Positions 8,258 to 17,263 of a stretch of DNA of 47,106 nt are shown piece after piece. The first letter of the stretch is position 1. Each line of letters begins with the position of its first letter. The notes beneath the pieces are model-generated. The model ran no database searches and was not told where the DNA came from. It saw only the letters and a list, made by a program, of their open reading frames with translations. The DNA comes from Candidatus Parcubacteria bacterium. GTDB lineage: Bacteria > Patescibacteriota > Minisyncoccia > Phycocordibacterales > PALSA-1337. The DNA lies in NCBI GenBank assembly GCA_028286835.1, contig JAQBQT010000025.1, forward strand, positions 1 through 47,106. The letters run 5' to 3'. A program made the translations under genes and the position numbers.

Positions 8258-8287
8258 GCCCCTCGGTTTCAAACCGGAGGGGCTTTT
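8258..8287 (+). terminator. Intrinsic terminator
   Basis: A GCCCCTC/GAGGGGC stem, extended by GGTT/AACC with a one-base bulge, is followed by TTTTTT. It separates the orphan gene from the pilus locus. Confidence 0.85.
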
Positions 8288-8336
8288 TTATTGGTTCAAG
8301 CAAGTTTTCCTCATCTTCGTTGGGCTGCTGCCGTGT

Positions 8337-8342
8337 TACAAT
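8337..8342 (+). promoter_or_regulatory. -10 element of the pilus operon
   Basis: TACAAT ends 9 nt before the pilB ATG, which predicts a very short or absent leader. No good -35 was found at 16-18 bp. Confidence 0.45.
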
Positions 8343-8351
8343 TACCTTAAT

Positions 8352-10100
8352 ATGCTCGTCGAAGACACCCAGCTCTATAAGTTCATTCTCGATTCTGGCC
8401 TCGTGTCCAAGACCGACCTCGAGGATGCCAAGAAAGATGCCGAAAATAAGGGCAAGCGCATCGGCGAGATCCTTGTCACTGCCGGCAAAATGACGCCGGA
8501 CAACCTCCGCCGCATGCAGGCCTACATGCTCGGCATCCCATTCGTGGACCTCAAGGGCAAAAAGATCCCGTTCGAGACCTTGTCGCTCATTCCTGAGCCG
8601 ATTGCCCGCACCCACAACATCGTCGCATTCAAGAAGAACGACGTGTCGCTCGAAGTAGCCATGCTCGATGTGGACGACCTATCCGCCATAGAATTCATAA
8701 AGAAGAAGGTTAACCTGAAGATCCTGCCGCGCCTCACCAATGCAGATTCCATCAAGGACTGCCTCATCCAATATCAGAAATCGCTCAAGGCCGAATTCGG
8801 CGACATCATCCAGAAGGAAACTGAGACCCTGAAGATGATCTCGGACGAGAAGGGTGAGGCCGTGACCGAAGCCGATCTCAAGAAGATCGCCGAGGATCTG
8901 CCGGTGGTGCGCATCGTGGACACGCTTATCAAGCATGCCATCATCCAGGACGCGTCCGACATCCATATAGAGCCGATGGAGGAGCAGGTTCTCGTACGCT
9001 ACCGCATCGACGGTCTTCTTCATGACGCAATGGTCTTACCGCGTCAGGCCGGACCTTCGATTTCCGCACGCATCAAAGTTCTGTCCAACCTCAAGCTCGA
9101 CGAAAAGCGCCTGCCGCAGGACGGCCGCTTCAAGGTGGATATGAATAGCGAAAAGGTTTCGTTCCGCGTATCTCTTCTGCCGACATACTACGGCGAGAAG
9201 ATCGTCATGCGTCTCCTCCGAGAGAGCATTTCTGGTTTCACGCTGGAATATCTGCACTTTCACGGCTCAGGCCTCGAGCGCATCCATAAGGCGCTTAATC
9301 TTACGACGGGCATGATCCTTACGACCGGACCGACTGGTTCCGGAAAAACGACATCGCTCTATACAATGCTTGATATCTTGAACCAGCCGGACGTGAATAT
9401 TTCGACCATTGAGGACCCGATCGAGTATCAGATGGCCCGCATCAATCAGACGGCTGTGCGCCCTGAGATCGGTTTCACGTTCGCGAGCGGCATCCGCACG
9501 CTCGTTCGTCAGGATCCTGACATCATCATGGTGGGAGAGATCCGCGACGGAGAAACTGCTGCGCTTGCCGTGAATGCAGCCCTCACAGGCCACTTGGTGC
9601 TGTCGACGTTGCATACCAACTCGGCTGCCGGTGCCATTCCGCGCCTTATGGACATGAAGGTCGAGCCGTTCCTCCTTGTTTCGACGCTCGACATCGTCAT
9701 TGGCCAGCGCCTCGTCCGCGCCCTCACTGATACCAAGACGCCATATTTCCTCACGAAGGATGAGATCGCCCAGCTCGAGCGCCTGGCCGACATGGATCGC
9801 GTGCTCGAGGCTCTTAAGGCTGAGAAGATAGTAAAGCCAGGCGACACGTGGCCGAAGATCCAATTCTGGAAGCCGACACCCGGTAATGACGACGATGGAT
9901 ATAAGGGCCGCGTTGGCATCCATGAGGTCCTGAAGATGAGCCCGGCCATCCGCGATCTCATCATGAAGAGCTCGACAACAGGCGATATCGAGCAGCAGGC
10001 ACGCAAGGAAGGCATGCTGACTATGCTCGAAGACGGCATCTTCATGTGCGTGCAGGGGCTCACCACCATCGAAGAGGTTTTGCGCGTCGTGTCCGAATAG
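8352..10100 (+). CDS. pilB: Type IV pilus assembly ATPase PilB
   Basis: Cytoplasmic hexameric ATPase of the GspE/PilB family that powers pilus extension. The 582-aa protein has the N-terminal MshEN/GspE_N region (1-145), Walker A GPTGSGKT (about 326-333), the Asp and His boxes between, and Walker B DIIMVGEIRD (about 390). The paired-cysteine zinc motif usually found after Walker B is missing: the corresponding stretch (VRALTDTKTPYFLT) has no cysteine. A 22-bp gap leads to pilC. Retraction ATPase PilT, the major pilin and prepilin peptidase are not in the window. Confidence 0.95.
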   Translation: MLVEDTQLYKFILDSGLVSKTDLEDAKKDAENKGKRIGEILVTAGKMTPDNLRRMQAYMLGIPFVDLKGKKIPFETLSLIPEPIARTHNIVAFKKNDVSLEVAMLDVDDLSAIEFIKKKVNLKILPRLTNADSIKDCLIQYQKSLKAEFGDIIQKETETLKMISDEKGEAVTEADLKKIAEDLPVVRIVDTLIKHAIIQDASDIHIEPMEEQVLVRYRIDGLLHDAMVLPRQAGPSISARIKVLSNLKLDEKRLPQDGRFKVDMNSEKVSFRVSLLPTYYGEKIVMRLLRESISGFTLEYLHFHGSGLERIHKALNLTTGMILTTGPTGSGKTTSLYTMLDILNQPDVNISTIEDPIEYQMARINQTAVRPEIGFTFASGIRTLVRQDPDIIMVGEIRDGETAALAVNAALTGHLVLSTLHTNSAAGAIPRLMDMKVEPFLLVSTLDIVIGQRLVRALTDTKTPYFLTKDEIAQLERLADMDRVLEALKAEKIVKPGDTWPKIQFWKPTPGNDDDGYKGRVGIHEVLKMSPAIRDLIMKSSTTGDIEQQARKEGMLTMLEDGIFMCVQGLTTIEEVLRVVSE

Positions 10101-10121
10101 CCGGAAGATTTCCATACATTC

Positions 10122-11345
10122 ATGTCTCACTTCATTTTCAAAGCAAAAAAGCCATCGGGCGAAATATACAAAGGCGAAAAAGACGCCGCTGATCGTTTCG
10201 AGCTCTATAAGATGCTCCGTGAGGCAGGGGAGGAGGTGGTTTCCGTCGAGGAGAAGGCGGCTTCGAAGGGGCTTCATGTCGAGATCAACTTCGGCGGCCT
10301 CTTCGGCAGGGTGAAGACCATCGACAAGATCAACTTCGCCCGCAATCTCGGTCTCATGCTGGAGGCAGGCCTCGCTTTGTCACGAGCCCTTGCCGTTCTC
10401 GAGCGCCAATCCAAGAGCCAGGCTCTGAAGAAGGTCGTGCTCGACGTGGCTGCAAGCGTGAACACAGGCATGACGTTTTCGGATGCGCTGGCAAAGCACT
10501 CCAAGGTCTTTCCGCCCATCTTCATATCCATGGTCCATGCCGGCGAGCAGTCAGGCACCCTCGCAGACTCGCTCAAATCCGTCGGTGATCAGATGGACGC
10601 GAGCTTCACCCTTACTCGCCGCATCAAGGGGGCGATGATATATCCGGGAGTCATCATGGCTGTGATGGTAATCATCGGGATCCTCATGATGATATTCGTG
10701 GTGCCGACCCTCCTGAAGACGTTCACCGAGCTCAATGTGGCCCTACCGCCTGCGACGCAGTTCGTGCTCAACGTGAGCAATCTGTTCCAGCATGACGGCC
10801 TGCTCGTTCTTGCAGTCGTGCTCGTGGTCTCGATCTCGCTCTGGTATTGGGCCAAGCGCGACTCGGGCAAGAAGTTTTTCCATATGCTGACCCTTAAGCT
10901 TCCCATTGTCGGACCTCTTTCGCATGAAGTGAATGCAGCGCGCACGGCTCGGACCCTTTCGTCGCTCCTTTCCTCTGGCGTCGAAGTGGTCGAGTCAGTG
11001 AGCATCACAGCCGCCGTTGTCCAGAACGTCTATTTCCGTGCCGTCCTGAAACAGGCCGAAGAGGCCATCAAGAAGGGCGAGCTCATGTCGAAGACATTCT
11101 CAGCGCACGAGAACCTCTATCCGGCATTCTTCGCAGAGATGCTCTCGGTCGGCGAAGAAACGGGCCGAATCGGCGACATGCTCCTCAACGTCGCGAAATA
11201 TTATGAGAGCGATATCGAACAGAAGACCAAGGATATGTCGACCATCGTCGAGCCGGTCCTCATCGTCATCATCGGCGCGGCCGTCGGCTTCTTTGCGATC
11301 GCCATGATCCAGCCTATGTATTCGCTCGTCGATGCCGTCCATTAA
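10122..11345 (+). CDS. pilC: Type IV pilus inner-membrane platform protein PilC
   Basis: Integral membrane protein of the GspF/PilC family that couples PilB to pilin assembly. The 407-aa protein carries two T2SSF repeats (about 65-190 and 270-395). The signature regions are NFARNLGLMLEAGLALSRAL in the first and ARTLSSLLSSGVEVVESV in the second. Membrane segments are near 165-195, 220-240 and 375-400. The N-terminal domain (1-55) is the usual soluble head. It lies directly after pilB and 3 bp before the first pilin-like gene, clearly in one operon. Confidence 0.95.
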   Translation: MSHFIFKAKKPSGEIYKGEKDAADRFELYKMLREAGEEVVSVEEKAASKGLHVEINFGGLFGRVKTIDKINFARNLGLMLEAGLALSRALAVLERQSKSQALKKVVLDVAASVNTGMTFSDALAKHSKVFPPIFISMVHAGEQSGTLADSLKSVGDQMDASFTLTRRIKGAMIYPGVIMAVMVIIGILMMIFVVPTLLKTFTELNVALPPATQFVLNVSNLFQHDGLLVLAVVLVVSISLWYWAKRDSGKKFFHMLTLKLPIVGPLSHEVNAARTARTLSSLLSSGVEVVESVSITAAVVQNVYFRAVLKQAEEAIKKGELMSKTFSAHENLYPAFFAEMLSVGEETGRIGDMLLNVAKYYESDIEQKTKDMSTIVEPVLIVIIGAAVGFFAIAMIQPMYSLVDAVH

Positions 11346-11348
11346 TTC

Positions 11349-13118
11349 ATGAATATAAGCCTGAAAAAGAAAGGCTTCACTCTCGTCGAAATCGTCGTCG
11401 GCACGGCGGTCTTCCTTGTCGTAGCGATATCAGCATATAACGCATATGTGGCGCTCATCAGGCTCGCCAATGCGAGCCAGGCCCGCATCCTCGGCGTTGA
11501 GCTCGCCGACGAGCAGTTCGAGATCATCCGCAATATGCCGTACGTGAATGTAGGCCTCACCGACGGCATCCCGCTCGGGGTATTGCCTCGGAATCAGACG
11601 GTGACTCGCGGCGGCTTCACCTTCAATATCGGATTGGTCGTGCGCAGCCTGGATCTTTCCACGAGCACAGTCCAAGCGTCGACCAAGCAGGTGGAAGTAG
11701 ATATAGATTGCACGAGCTGCACGAATTTCACGACCATCGCCCTTACGGGACAAGTCTCGCCGGCGAATCTCGCCTCTGCGGCAAGCGGGGGAGCTCTCGT
11801 GGTCCAGGTCTTCGATTCTTCAGGCGTGCCCATTCAGGGTGCGACTGTCGTCGTTCAGAGCACGGCTACTTCTTCGGTGACAGATACTGACACCACAAAC
11901 AAAGAAGGCCTTCTCGATATCGTGGGAGTGCCGCCGGGCGCTAACGTATACCGCGTCACGGTGACCAAGGCGGGATACTCGACCGCACGCACGTATCCTT
12001 TGGGCGGAGCGGGAAATCCCAATCCGACATTGCCTGACGTGACCGTCGCTTCCGGCACCGTTACCCAAGTGAGCCTTTCCATAGACAAGCTGTCGACCCT
12101 GAATTTTTCCTCGGTGAATCTTTTATGCGCGGTGGTGCCGAACTTGCATTTTCATATGACAGGCGCGAAGCAGATCGGTGCGAGCGTGCCGAAATATTCC
12201 CAGGACCTGGTGACGGGTGCGAGCGGCGCCCTCAGCCTGCCGTCCATGGAATGGGATACATACACCATCACTCCAACTGATTCGGCATATGACGTGAGCG
12301 GCATCACGCCGTTCAATCCGTTCGCCCTGAATGCTGGTAACACGCAGAGACTGCAATTCATCGCCACGCCGAATAATCCGAGGACGCTCCAGATCGCCGT
12401 CGCGGATAGCGTCACCAAGCTGCCGCTTTCCGGCGCTATCGTCCAGCTTTCCAACGGGGCAGGGTACGACGAGACAAACATCACCGGTCAAGGCTATGTG
12501 AGCCAGACGGACTGGTCGGGCGGATCGGGGCAGACTGACTATTCTGTGGCCAACAGGTATTATTTCGGCGATGGAAATGTGGATACCTCTACTTCTTCGG
12601 GCAGCATCGTCATGTCACAGGCATTCGGGCTCTATAACACGTCAGCCACGGCGACTCTCGAGTCATCGACGTTCGACACGGGTACGACAAGCAATTTCTA
12701 TGCCCTGAACTGGAAGCCCCTGAGTCAGCCAGCTCTTGCCGGTCCGGCGCCGCTCAAATTCCAATTCGCCACTAACCCCACCTCGACTTCGACAGTGTGG
12801 ACCTACCTCGGACCTGACGGCACTCCGAATACATATTTTACCGTGCCGGGAACCCAGGTGAGCGCAACCCATAACGGCAATGAATTTGCGCGCTACGCCG
12901 CATATCTCACGACAGACACGGCAACCATAACGCCGAGCGTGAATGATGTCTCCTTTACCTATACTTCCGGATGCACGCCGCCCGGCCAGGTGATATTCCA
13001 GGGCCTTTCCAGCGGGGCATATACTCTTACGGTCTCTAAGGCGGGATACACGACCTCTGTTACGCCGGTCACTATAAGCGGCAATTGGCAGAATCAGACG
13101 GTGCTGTTGGGGCTGTAG
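11349..13118 (+). CDS. Large pilin-like protein with carboxypeptidase-regulatory-like domains
   Basis: A 589-aa protein with a class III/type IVa prepilin leader: KKKG-FTLVE at residues 6-14, Glu at mature position 5, followed by the hydrophobic pilin helix. The rest is Thr/Ser/Gly-rich beta-type sequence. Two segments resemble carboxypeptidase regulatory-like folds, each ending in an AGYST/AGYTT turn (about 150-215 and 555-589). The size suggests a PilV-like minor pilin or a tip adhesin rather than the major subunit. Surface location is inferred. It follows pilC in the same operon. Confidence 0.85.
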   Translation: MNISLKKKGFTLVEIVVGTAVFLVVAISAYNAYVALIRLANASQARILGVELADEQFEIIRNMPYVNVGLTDGIPLGVLPRNQTVTRGGFTFNIGLVVRSLDLSTSTVQASTKQVEVDIDCTSCTNFTTIALTGQVSPANLASAASGGALVVQVFDSSGVPIQGATVVVQSTATSSVTDTDTTNKEGLLDIVGVPPGANVYRVTVTKAGYSTARTYPLGGAGNPNPTLPDVTVASGTVTQVSLSIDKLSTLNFSSVNLLCAVVPNLHFHMTGAKQIGASVPKYSQDLVTGASGALSLPSMEWDTYTITPTDSAYDVSGITPFNPFALNAGNTQRLQFIATPNNPRTLQIAVADSVTKLPLSGAIVQLSNGAGYDETNITGQGYVSQTDWSGGSGQTDYSVANRYYFGDGNVDTSTSSGSIVMSQAFGLYNTSATATLESSTFDTGTTSNFYALNWKPLSQPALAGPAPLKFQFATNPTSTSTVWTYLGPDGTPNTYFTVPGTQVSATHNGNEFARYAAYLTTDTATITPSVNDVSFTYTSGCTPPGQVIFQGLSSGAYTLTVSKAGYTTSVTPVTISGNWQNQTVLLGL

Positions 13119-13128
13119 TTTTTATCCA

Positions 13129-13137
13129 TGCTAAAAT
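13129..13137 (+). promoter_or_regulatory. Extended -10 before the second pilin-like gene
   Basis: TG-C-TAAAAT ends 6 nt before the GTG start at 13144. If used, the internal promoter would give a leaderless mRNA. Confidence 0.5.
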
Positions 13138-13143
13138 ATTCCT

Positions 13144-13755
13144 GTGAATAGAACTTCTCATTCCGGCATGACACTGGTGGAAACGATGATCGCCCTCGCC
13201 CTCTTCGCGGTCGTGATCGTGGCGGTCGGCTCATTCCAGGTCAGCCTCTTCACGAATCAGAAAGTCGTCTCGGGCTCGCTCCAGACCGCGCAGGATTCCC
13301 AGATCATCCTGAAGACCATGCTCACCGAGCTGCGTTCGGCCGCTCCCGGCATGAATGGGGCATACCCTATAGTGTCCGCGGCCACATCGAGCATCATTTT
13401 CTTTTCCGATGCGAACAACGACGGCAAGACCGAACAGATAACCTACAAGCTGGCGAGCACTACTATATATAGAAGCGTCATTCCGCCTACGGGATCCCCG
13501 GCGGTCTATAGCGGCGCGAATCAGTCGACGTCGACCATTCTATATAATGTGCGCAACTCGACATCCACGGCCATATTCCAGTACTTCGATCAGAATTATA
13601 CGGGGACGAGCACGCCGCTTGCATATCCCATTAGCCTCGCATCCGTGCGGCTGGTGCAGATCAGCCTCACGCTCGACGTGAATCCGAACCTCTCCCCGAT
13701 ACCGCGCACGTATACCGTTCAGGCCAGCCTGAGGAATCTCAAGACCAATCTATAA
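13144..13755 (+). CDS. Minor pilin-like protein (PilW/GspJ-like)
   Basis: A 203-aa protein starting at GTG 13144, with a short leader and prepilin cleavage motif HSG-MTLVE (Glu at mature position 5). The N-terminal hydrophobic helix follows. The remainder is polar, with beta-type Ser/Thr content and conserved-looking SDANNDGKTEQITY, a pattern seen in PilW/GspJ-type minor pilins. No disulfide pair is present. It lies 25 bp after the large pilin-like gene and 3 bp before the next, so it is in the operon even if the internal promoter also works. Confidence 0.82.
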   Translation: MNRTSHSGMTLVETMIALALFAVVIVAVGSFQVSLFTNQKVVSGSLQTAQDSQIILKTMLTELRSAAPGMNGAYPIVSAATSSIIFFSDANNDGKTEQITYKLASTTIYRSVIPPTGSPAVYSGANQSTSTILYNVRNSTSTAIFQYFDQNYTGTSTPLAYPISLASVRLVQISLTLDVNPNLSPIPRTYTVQASLRNLKTNL

Positions 13756-13758
13756 TCC

Positions 13759-15249
13759 ATGAAGCATTTCGGCCTAAAAAATCGCGGCGTGAAAAATAGG
13801 GGTGACATTCTCATTTCTGTCGTGGTCTTTGCAGCGATCACCGTTACGGTCACGATAGGGCTCGTGAATTGGGGAGCGGCCATGCTCGCGGGCATACGCA
13901 CGACGCAGGCAAAAGAACAGGCGTTCCAGATCGCCGAGGCAGGAATAGATTATTATCGCTGGCACTTGGCGCAATTCCCGACTGACTACACCGATGGCAC
14001 AACCGGGCCCTCGCCGTATTATCACGCGGTCACAGACAAGAACGACGTTGTCATCGGCGGATACGCGCTGACCATCACACCTCCGCCTCTCGGCTCGACA
14101 AAGGTCGTCATCACTTCGACAGGAACCACCACGGCCAATCCGAATGTATCCAGGACTGTCCAGGCGACTCTGGCCCAGCCTTCCTTGGCCCAATATGCAG
14201 TCATCGCGAACGACAACCTTCGCTTCGGAGCGGGCACGACCATTTATGGCCCAGTCTCGTCCAATCAGGGCATTCATTTCGACGGTGTCGCATTCAATGT
14301 CGTCTCGAGCGCGCTCGCAACAGATACTGATCCCGACAATTCCTGCACTCCTCAGCCTGCATGCGCGGTCGAATGGGGCGTTTTCACCCAATCCGGCACT
14401 GATGATCCTTCGCCGCCGACGGCCGCGAACAATCGGCCCGATGTCTTTGCGGCAGGAAGGCAATACCCGGTGCCCGCATTCCCGTTCGCCACGCTTGCCG
14501 TGAATCTGTCGAGCCTCCTTACGCTTTCAACGCCGGGCGGCGTGTGCTCGGCTCCGCGCTGCTGGGTATCTTCCGGGGCGCAGGGATACTACATGCATCT
14601 CAATACCAACAATACGTACGATATGTATACCGTGAATACGCTCAAGGCTGCTCCGAGCGGCTGCACGAGCGTCGCCAGCCAATCGCAGTGGGGGACATGG
14701 AGCATCAATACCAAGACCCTCATCGGCGCCGGATATGCGATACCGACGAACGGGATAGTCTTTGTGAAGGATAACCTCTGGATCGACGGACAGATAAATG
14801 GCAGCCGCCTGACCGTCGCTGCAGCGGACATCGGCCAGACGGATCCGACAAAATATCTCAATATCACCGTAAATAACGACCTTCTCTACACTAATTTTGA
14901 CGGCACCGACGTCATCGGCCTCATAGCCCAGAACAATGTGAATGTCGGGCTCTTCAGCGCCGACAGCTTCACCATCGATGCCGCGCTCGTGGCTGAGATC
15001 GGCAGGGTGGGGCGCTTCTATTACAACTCGAACTGCAGGAGCGGCGGCGTGAGCTACTATGACCGCTCGTCGCTTACATTGAATGGCATGATCGCAACTG
15101 CGATCCGCTACGGCTTCGCCTATACTGATGGCACGGGATATACCACGCGCAATATCAATTATGACGGCAATCTCCTCTATAGCCCGCCGCCGTCATTCCC
15201 GCTCGCCTCGACGCAGTATCAGACGATCTCCTGGAAACAGCTGAAGTAG
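13759..15249 (+). CDS. PilX/GspK-like minor pilin-related protein
   Basis: A 496-aa protein with an N-terminal hydrophobic pilin-type helix after NRG-DILIS. Mature position 5 is Ser, not the Glu normally needed for docking, as in GspK-type tip pseudopilins. The motif QAFQIAEAGIDYYRWHL just after the helix is the hallmark of PilX-type proteins (AxxxAEAGI). The long C-terminal region is rich in Gly, Thr, Asn and Tyr, with several Cys (CTPQPAC, CSAPRCW) that may form disulfides outside the cell. It is the last gene of the pilus operon, and no clear terminator follows. Confidence 0.85.
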   Translation: MKHFGLKNRGVKNRGDILISVVVFAAITVTVTIGLVNWGAAMLAGIRTTQAKEQAFQIAEAGIDYYRWHLAQFPTDYTDGTTGPSPYYHAVTDKNDVVIGGYALTITPPPLGSTKVVITSTGTTTANPNVSRTVQATLAQPSLAQYAVIANDNLRFGAGTTIYGPVSSNQGIHFDGVAFNVVSSALATDTDPDNSCTPQPACAVEWGVFTQSGTDDPSPPTAANNRPDVFAAGRQYPVPAFPFATLAVNLSSLLTLSTPGGVCSAPRCWVSSGAQGYYMHLNTNNTYDMYTVNTLKAAPSGCTSVASQSQWGTWSINTKTLIGAGYAIPTNGIVFVKDNLWIDGQINGSRLTVAAADIGQTDPTKYLNITVNNDLLYTNFDGTDVIGLIAQNNVNVGLFSADSFTIDAALVAEIGRVGRFYYNSNCRSGGVSYYDRSSLTLNGMIATAIRYGFAYTDGTGYTTRNINYDGNLLYSPPPSFPLASTQYQTISWKQLK

Positions 15250-15289
15250 GGCCGGAATCCAGATTCCCGGGCATGCGCCGCTCGGCATG

Positions 15290-15298
15290 TGCTAGAAT
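15290..15298 (+). promoter_or_regulatory. Extended -10 of tpiA
   Basis: TG-C-TAGAAT ends 6 nt before the tpiA ATG, predicting a leaderless transcript. No -35 was identified. Confidence 0.55.
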
Positions 15299-15304
15299 TA
15301 TTCC

Positions 15305-16090
15305 ATGCCATCGAAATATCTCGTAGTAGGAAACTGGAAGATGCATCCCGCCACCGTGGATGAGGCCAAGGTCATCGCAAAAAAGAGCCGGCTCATCGCC
15401 GGGAAGCTCGTGCGCACCGAAGTGGTGGCATGTCCGCCCTTCGCATTCATCCCGGCCAGCGTTTCGCGTACGCAAGCGGAAAATTTCTCCATCGGAGCCC
15501 AGTCGGTCTCGGGCGATGAGGGCGGCGCACATACCGGGGAAGTGGGAGCCGCCATGCTGAAGAGCCTGGGTGTTTCATATGTCATTGCCGGCCATTCTGA
15601 ACAGCGCGCTGCGGGAGATACGGACGAGATGATCTCGAGAAGGATCGGCCGCGCCCTCGATGCGGGCTTGTCTGTGATCGCCTGCGTTGGCGAGAAGGTC
15701 CGCGAAGAGAGCGGCTCGCACTTTGCATTCATCAAGGAGCAGATCAAGAACAGCCTCGCTAATGTGTCGGAAGACAAGAGAAGCCGCATCATCCTGGCTT
15801 ACGAGCCTGTCTGGGCCATCGGCGCACAGGATGCCATGGCTCCCGAGCAGATATATGAGATGTCTCTTTTTGTGAAGAAAGCTTTTGCTGACGCATTCGG
15901 CCCGGAAGCTGGGCTCAAGGTGAAAGTCCTGTACGGGGGCTCGGTCAATTTCAGGAATGCAGCCGATATCATCGTGCGCGGCAAAGTCGACGGGCTCCTT
16001 GTCGGCCGCGAGAGCGTGAATATGCCGGGATTCAGCGAGCTTCTGAAGGCGGTGGATGGGATCGGAACAGGGCAGGCTCAGACCGCATAG
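15305..16090 (+). CDS. tpiA: Triosephosphate isomerase
   Basis: Glycolytic enzyme interconverting dihydroxyacetone phosphate and glyceraldehyde 3-phosphate. The 261-aa TIM barrel has the catalytic Lys12 in GNWKM, the catalytic His in VIAGHSEQR, the catalytic Glu in AYEPVWAIG and the phosphate loop LYGGSVN. GHSEQR replaces the usual GHSERR; the active-site His is intact. pgk follows after 21 bp, giving a tpiA-pgk glycolysis pair. Confidence 0.97.
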   Translation: MPSKYLVVGNWKMHPATVDEAKVIAKKSRLIAGKLVRTEVVACPPFAFIPASVSRTQAENFSIGAQSVSGDEGGAHTGEVGAAMLKSLGVSYVIAGHSEQRAAGDTDEMISRRIGRALDAGLSVIACVGEKVREESGSHFAFIKEQIKNSLANVSEDKRSRIILAYEPVWAIGAQDAMAPEQIYEMSLFVKKAFADAFGPEAGLKVKVLYGGSVNFRNAADIIVRGKVDGLLVGRESVNMPGFSELLKAVDGIGTGQAQTA

Positions 16091-16111
16091 TTATCCATAT
16101 ACGCCTTACAT

Positions 16112-17248
16112 ATGCCCATGAAATCAATCCGCGACATAGAACATCTTGAAGGCGTGCGCATCCTCGTGCGCGTCGATTTCAATGTGCCCATCAAGAATGG
16201 GGCCATCGCGGACGATATCCGCATCCGCTCGGCGTTGCCGACCATCAACTTCTTGCGCGAAAAGGGGGCGAAGCTCATCCTGATAAGCCATCTCGAAGTC
16301 ATCGAGGGAGAGAGGGCTACCCTCGAACCCGTCGCACGCAAACTGGGGGAGCTCGGCATACCGGTCGCTTTCGTGAAGGACTACGCGAAAGTCGTACAGA
16401 TGCTCGAGCATGAAGTCGGGAACGGCAGCGTCATCCTCCTAGAAAATCTGCGCACATACGAAGGGGAGAAGGAAAATGACCCGAAATTCGCCAAGGAGCT
16501 CGCCTCGCTTGCCGACGTATACGTGAATGACGCTTTTTCCGTGTCGCATCGCGAGCACGCTTCCATCGTCGGGGTACCCAAGCTTTTGCCAGGCTATGCG
16601 GGCTTCCAGCTAGAAAAGGAAGTCACGAATATCGCAAAGGCGTTCGACCCCGACCATCCATTCCTTTTTATTCTGGGCGGCTCGAAGTTCGCCACCAAGC
16701 TCCCGCTCCTCCTCAAATTCATGGAAAAGGCCGATGCCGTTTTCGTGGGAGGCGCTTTGGCGAACGATTTCTTCAAGGCCAAAGGGTATGAAGTCGGCAC
16801 CTCGCTTCTGTCCGAGGGCTCATTTGATTTCAATGTCTTTCTCAATAATCCAAAACTGCTTTTGCCTATAGATGTCGTAACCGAAAAGCACGAGACCAAG
16901 CCGGCGGACGGCGTGGCTGCTGGTGACAAGATACTCGATGTCGGGCCGAAGACTATAGAGATGCTCCGCGAAAAGATTTCCTCAATGAAGTTCATTCTTT
17001 GGAATGGCCCGCTGGGAATGTATGAGGACGGATACACCGGACCGACCCTGGAGCTTGCCCGCATGATCGGCGACGCGACGAGCGCAGATACCGCTACTAT
17101 CGTCGGGGGAGGCGACACCTTGGCTGCAATAGCAGCGCTCGGCATCGAGGATAAATTCACTTTCGTTTCTACGGCTGGCGGAGCGATGCTCGACTTCTTG
17201 TCCAAGGGAACATTGCCGGGAATAGAGGCTCTGGAAAAGTCGGAATAA
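16112..17248 (+). CDS. pgk: Phosphoglycerate kinase
   Basis: Transfers phosphate from 1,3-bisphosphoglycerate to ADP. The 378-aa protein is a little shorter than the usual 390-400. It shows the N-domain substrate motif RILVRVDFNVP, the ENLRTYEGE loop, the GGSKFATKL segment, the hinge and C-domain motifs WNGPLGMYE, and the nucleotide-binding GGGDTLAA with TAGGAMLDFL. The ATG at 16112 begins MPMKSIRDIE; ATG 16118 would also be possible and would shorten it by two residues. It is co-transcribed with tpiA and convergent with the HIT gene. Confidence 0.97.
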   Translation: MPMKSIRDIEHLEGVRILVRVDFNVPIKNGAIADDIRIRSALPTINFLREKGAKLILISHLEVIEGERATLEPVARKLGELGIPVAFVKDYAKVVQMLEHEVGNGSVILLENLRTYEGEKENDPKFAKELASLADVYVNDAFSVSHREHASIVGVPKLLPGYAGFQLEKEVTNIAKAFDPDHPFLFILGGSKFATKLPLLLKFMEKADAVFVGGALANDFFKAKGYEVGTSLLSEGSFDFNVFLNNPKLLLPIDVVTEKHETKPADGVAAGDKILDVGPKTIEMLREKISSMKFILWNGPLGMYEDGYTGPTLELARMIGDATSADTATIVGGGDTLAAIAALGIEDKFTFVSTAGGAMLDFLSKGTLPGIEALEKSE

Positions 17249-17263
17249 GCAAGCCGGGAATAG

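Noticed and set aside
9267-10277. Long minus-strand ORF of 336 codons opposite pilB
   Set aside because: Entirely antisense to a well-supported pilB and pilC start; the composition is that of a reverse-complemented coding strand and no motif is visible.
13774-14463. Minus-strand ORF of 229 codons opposite the PilX-like gene
   Set aside because: Arg/Gly-rich shadow frame with no recognisable feature; the plus strand has a clear pilin N-terminus.
15262-15290. Terminator after the pilus operon
   Set aside because: Only a 5-bp CATGC/GCATG pairing is present, with no T tract.
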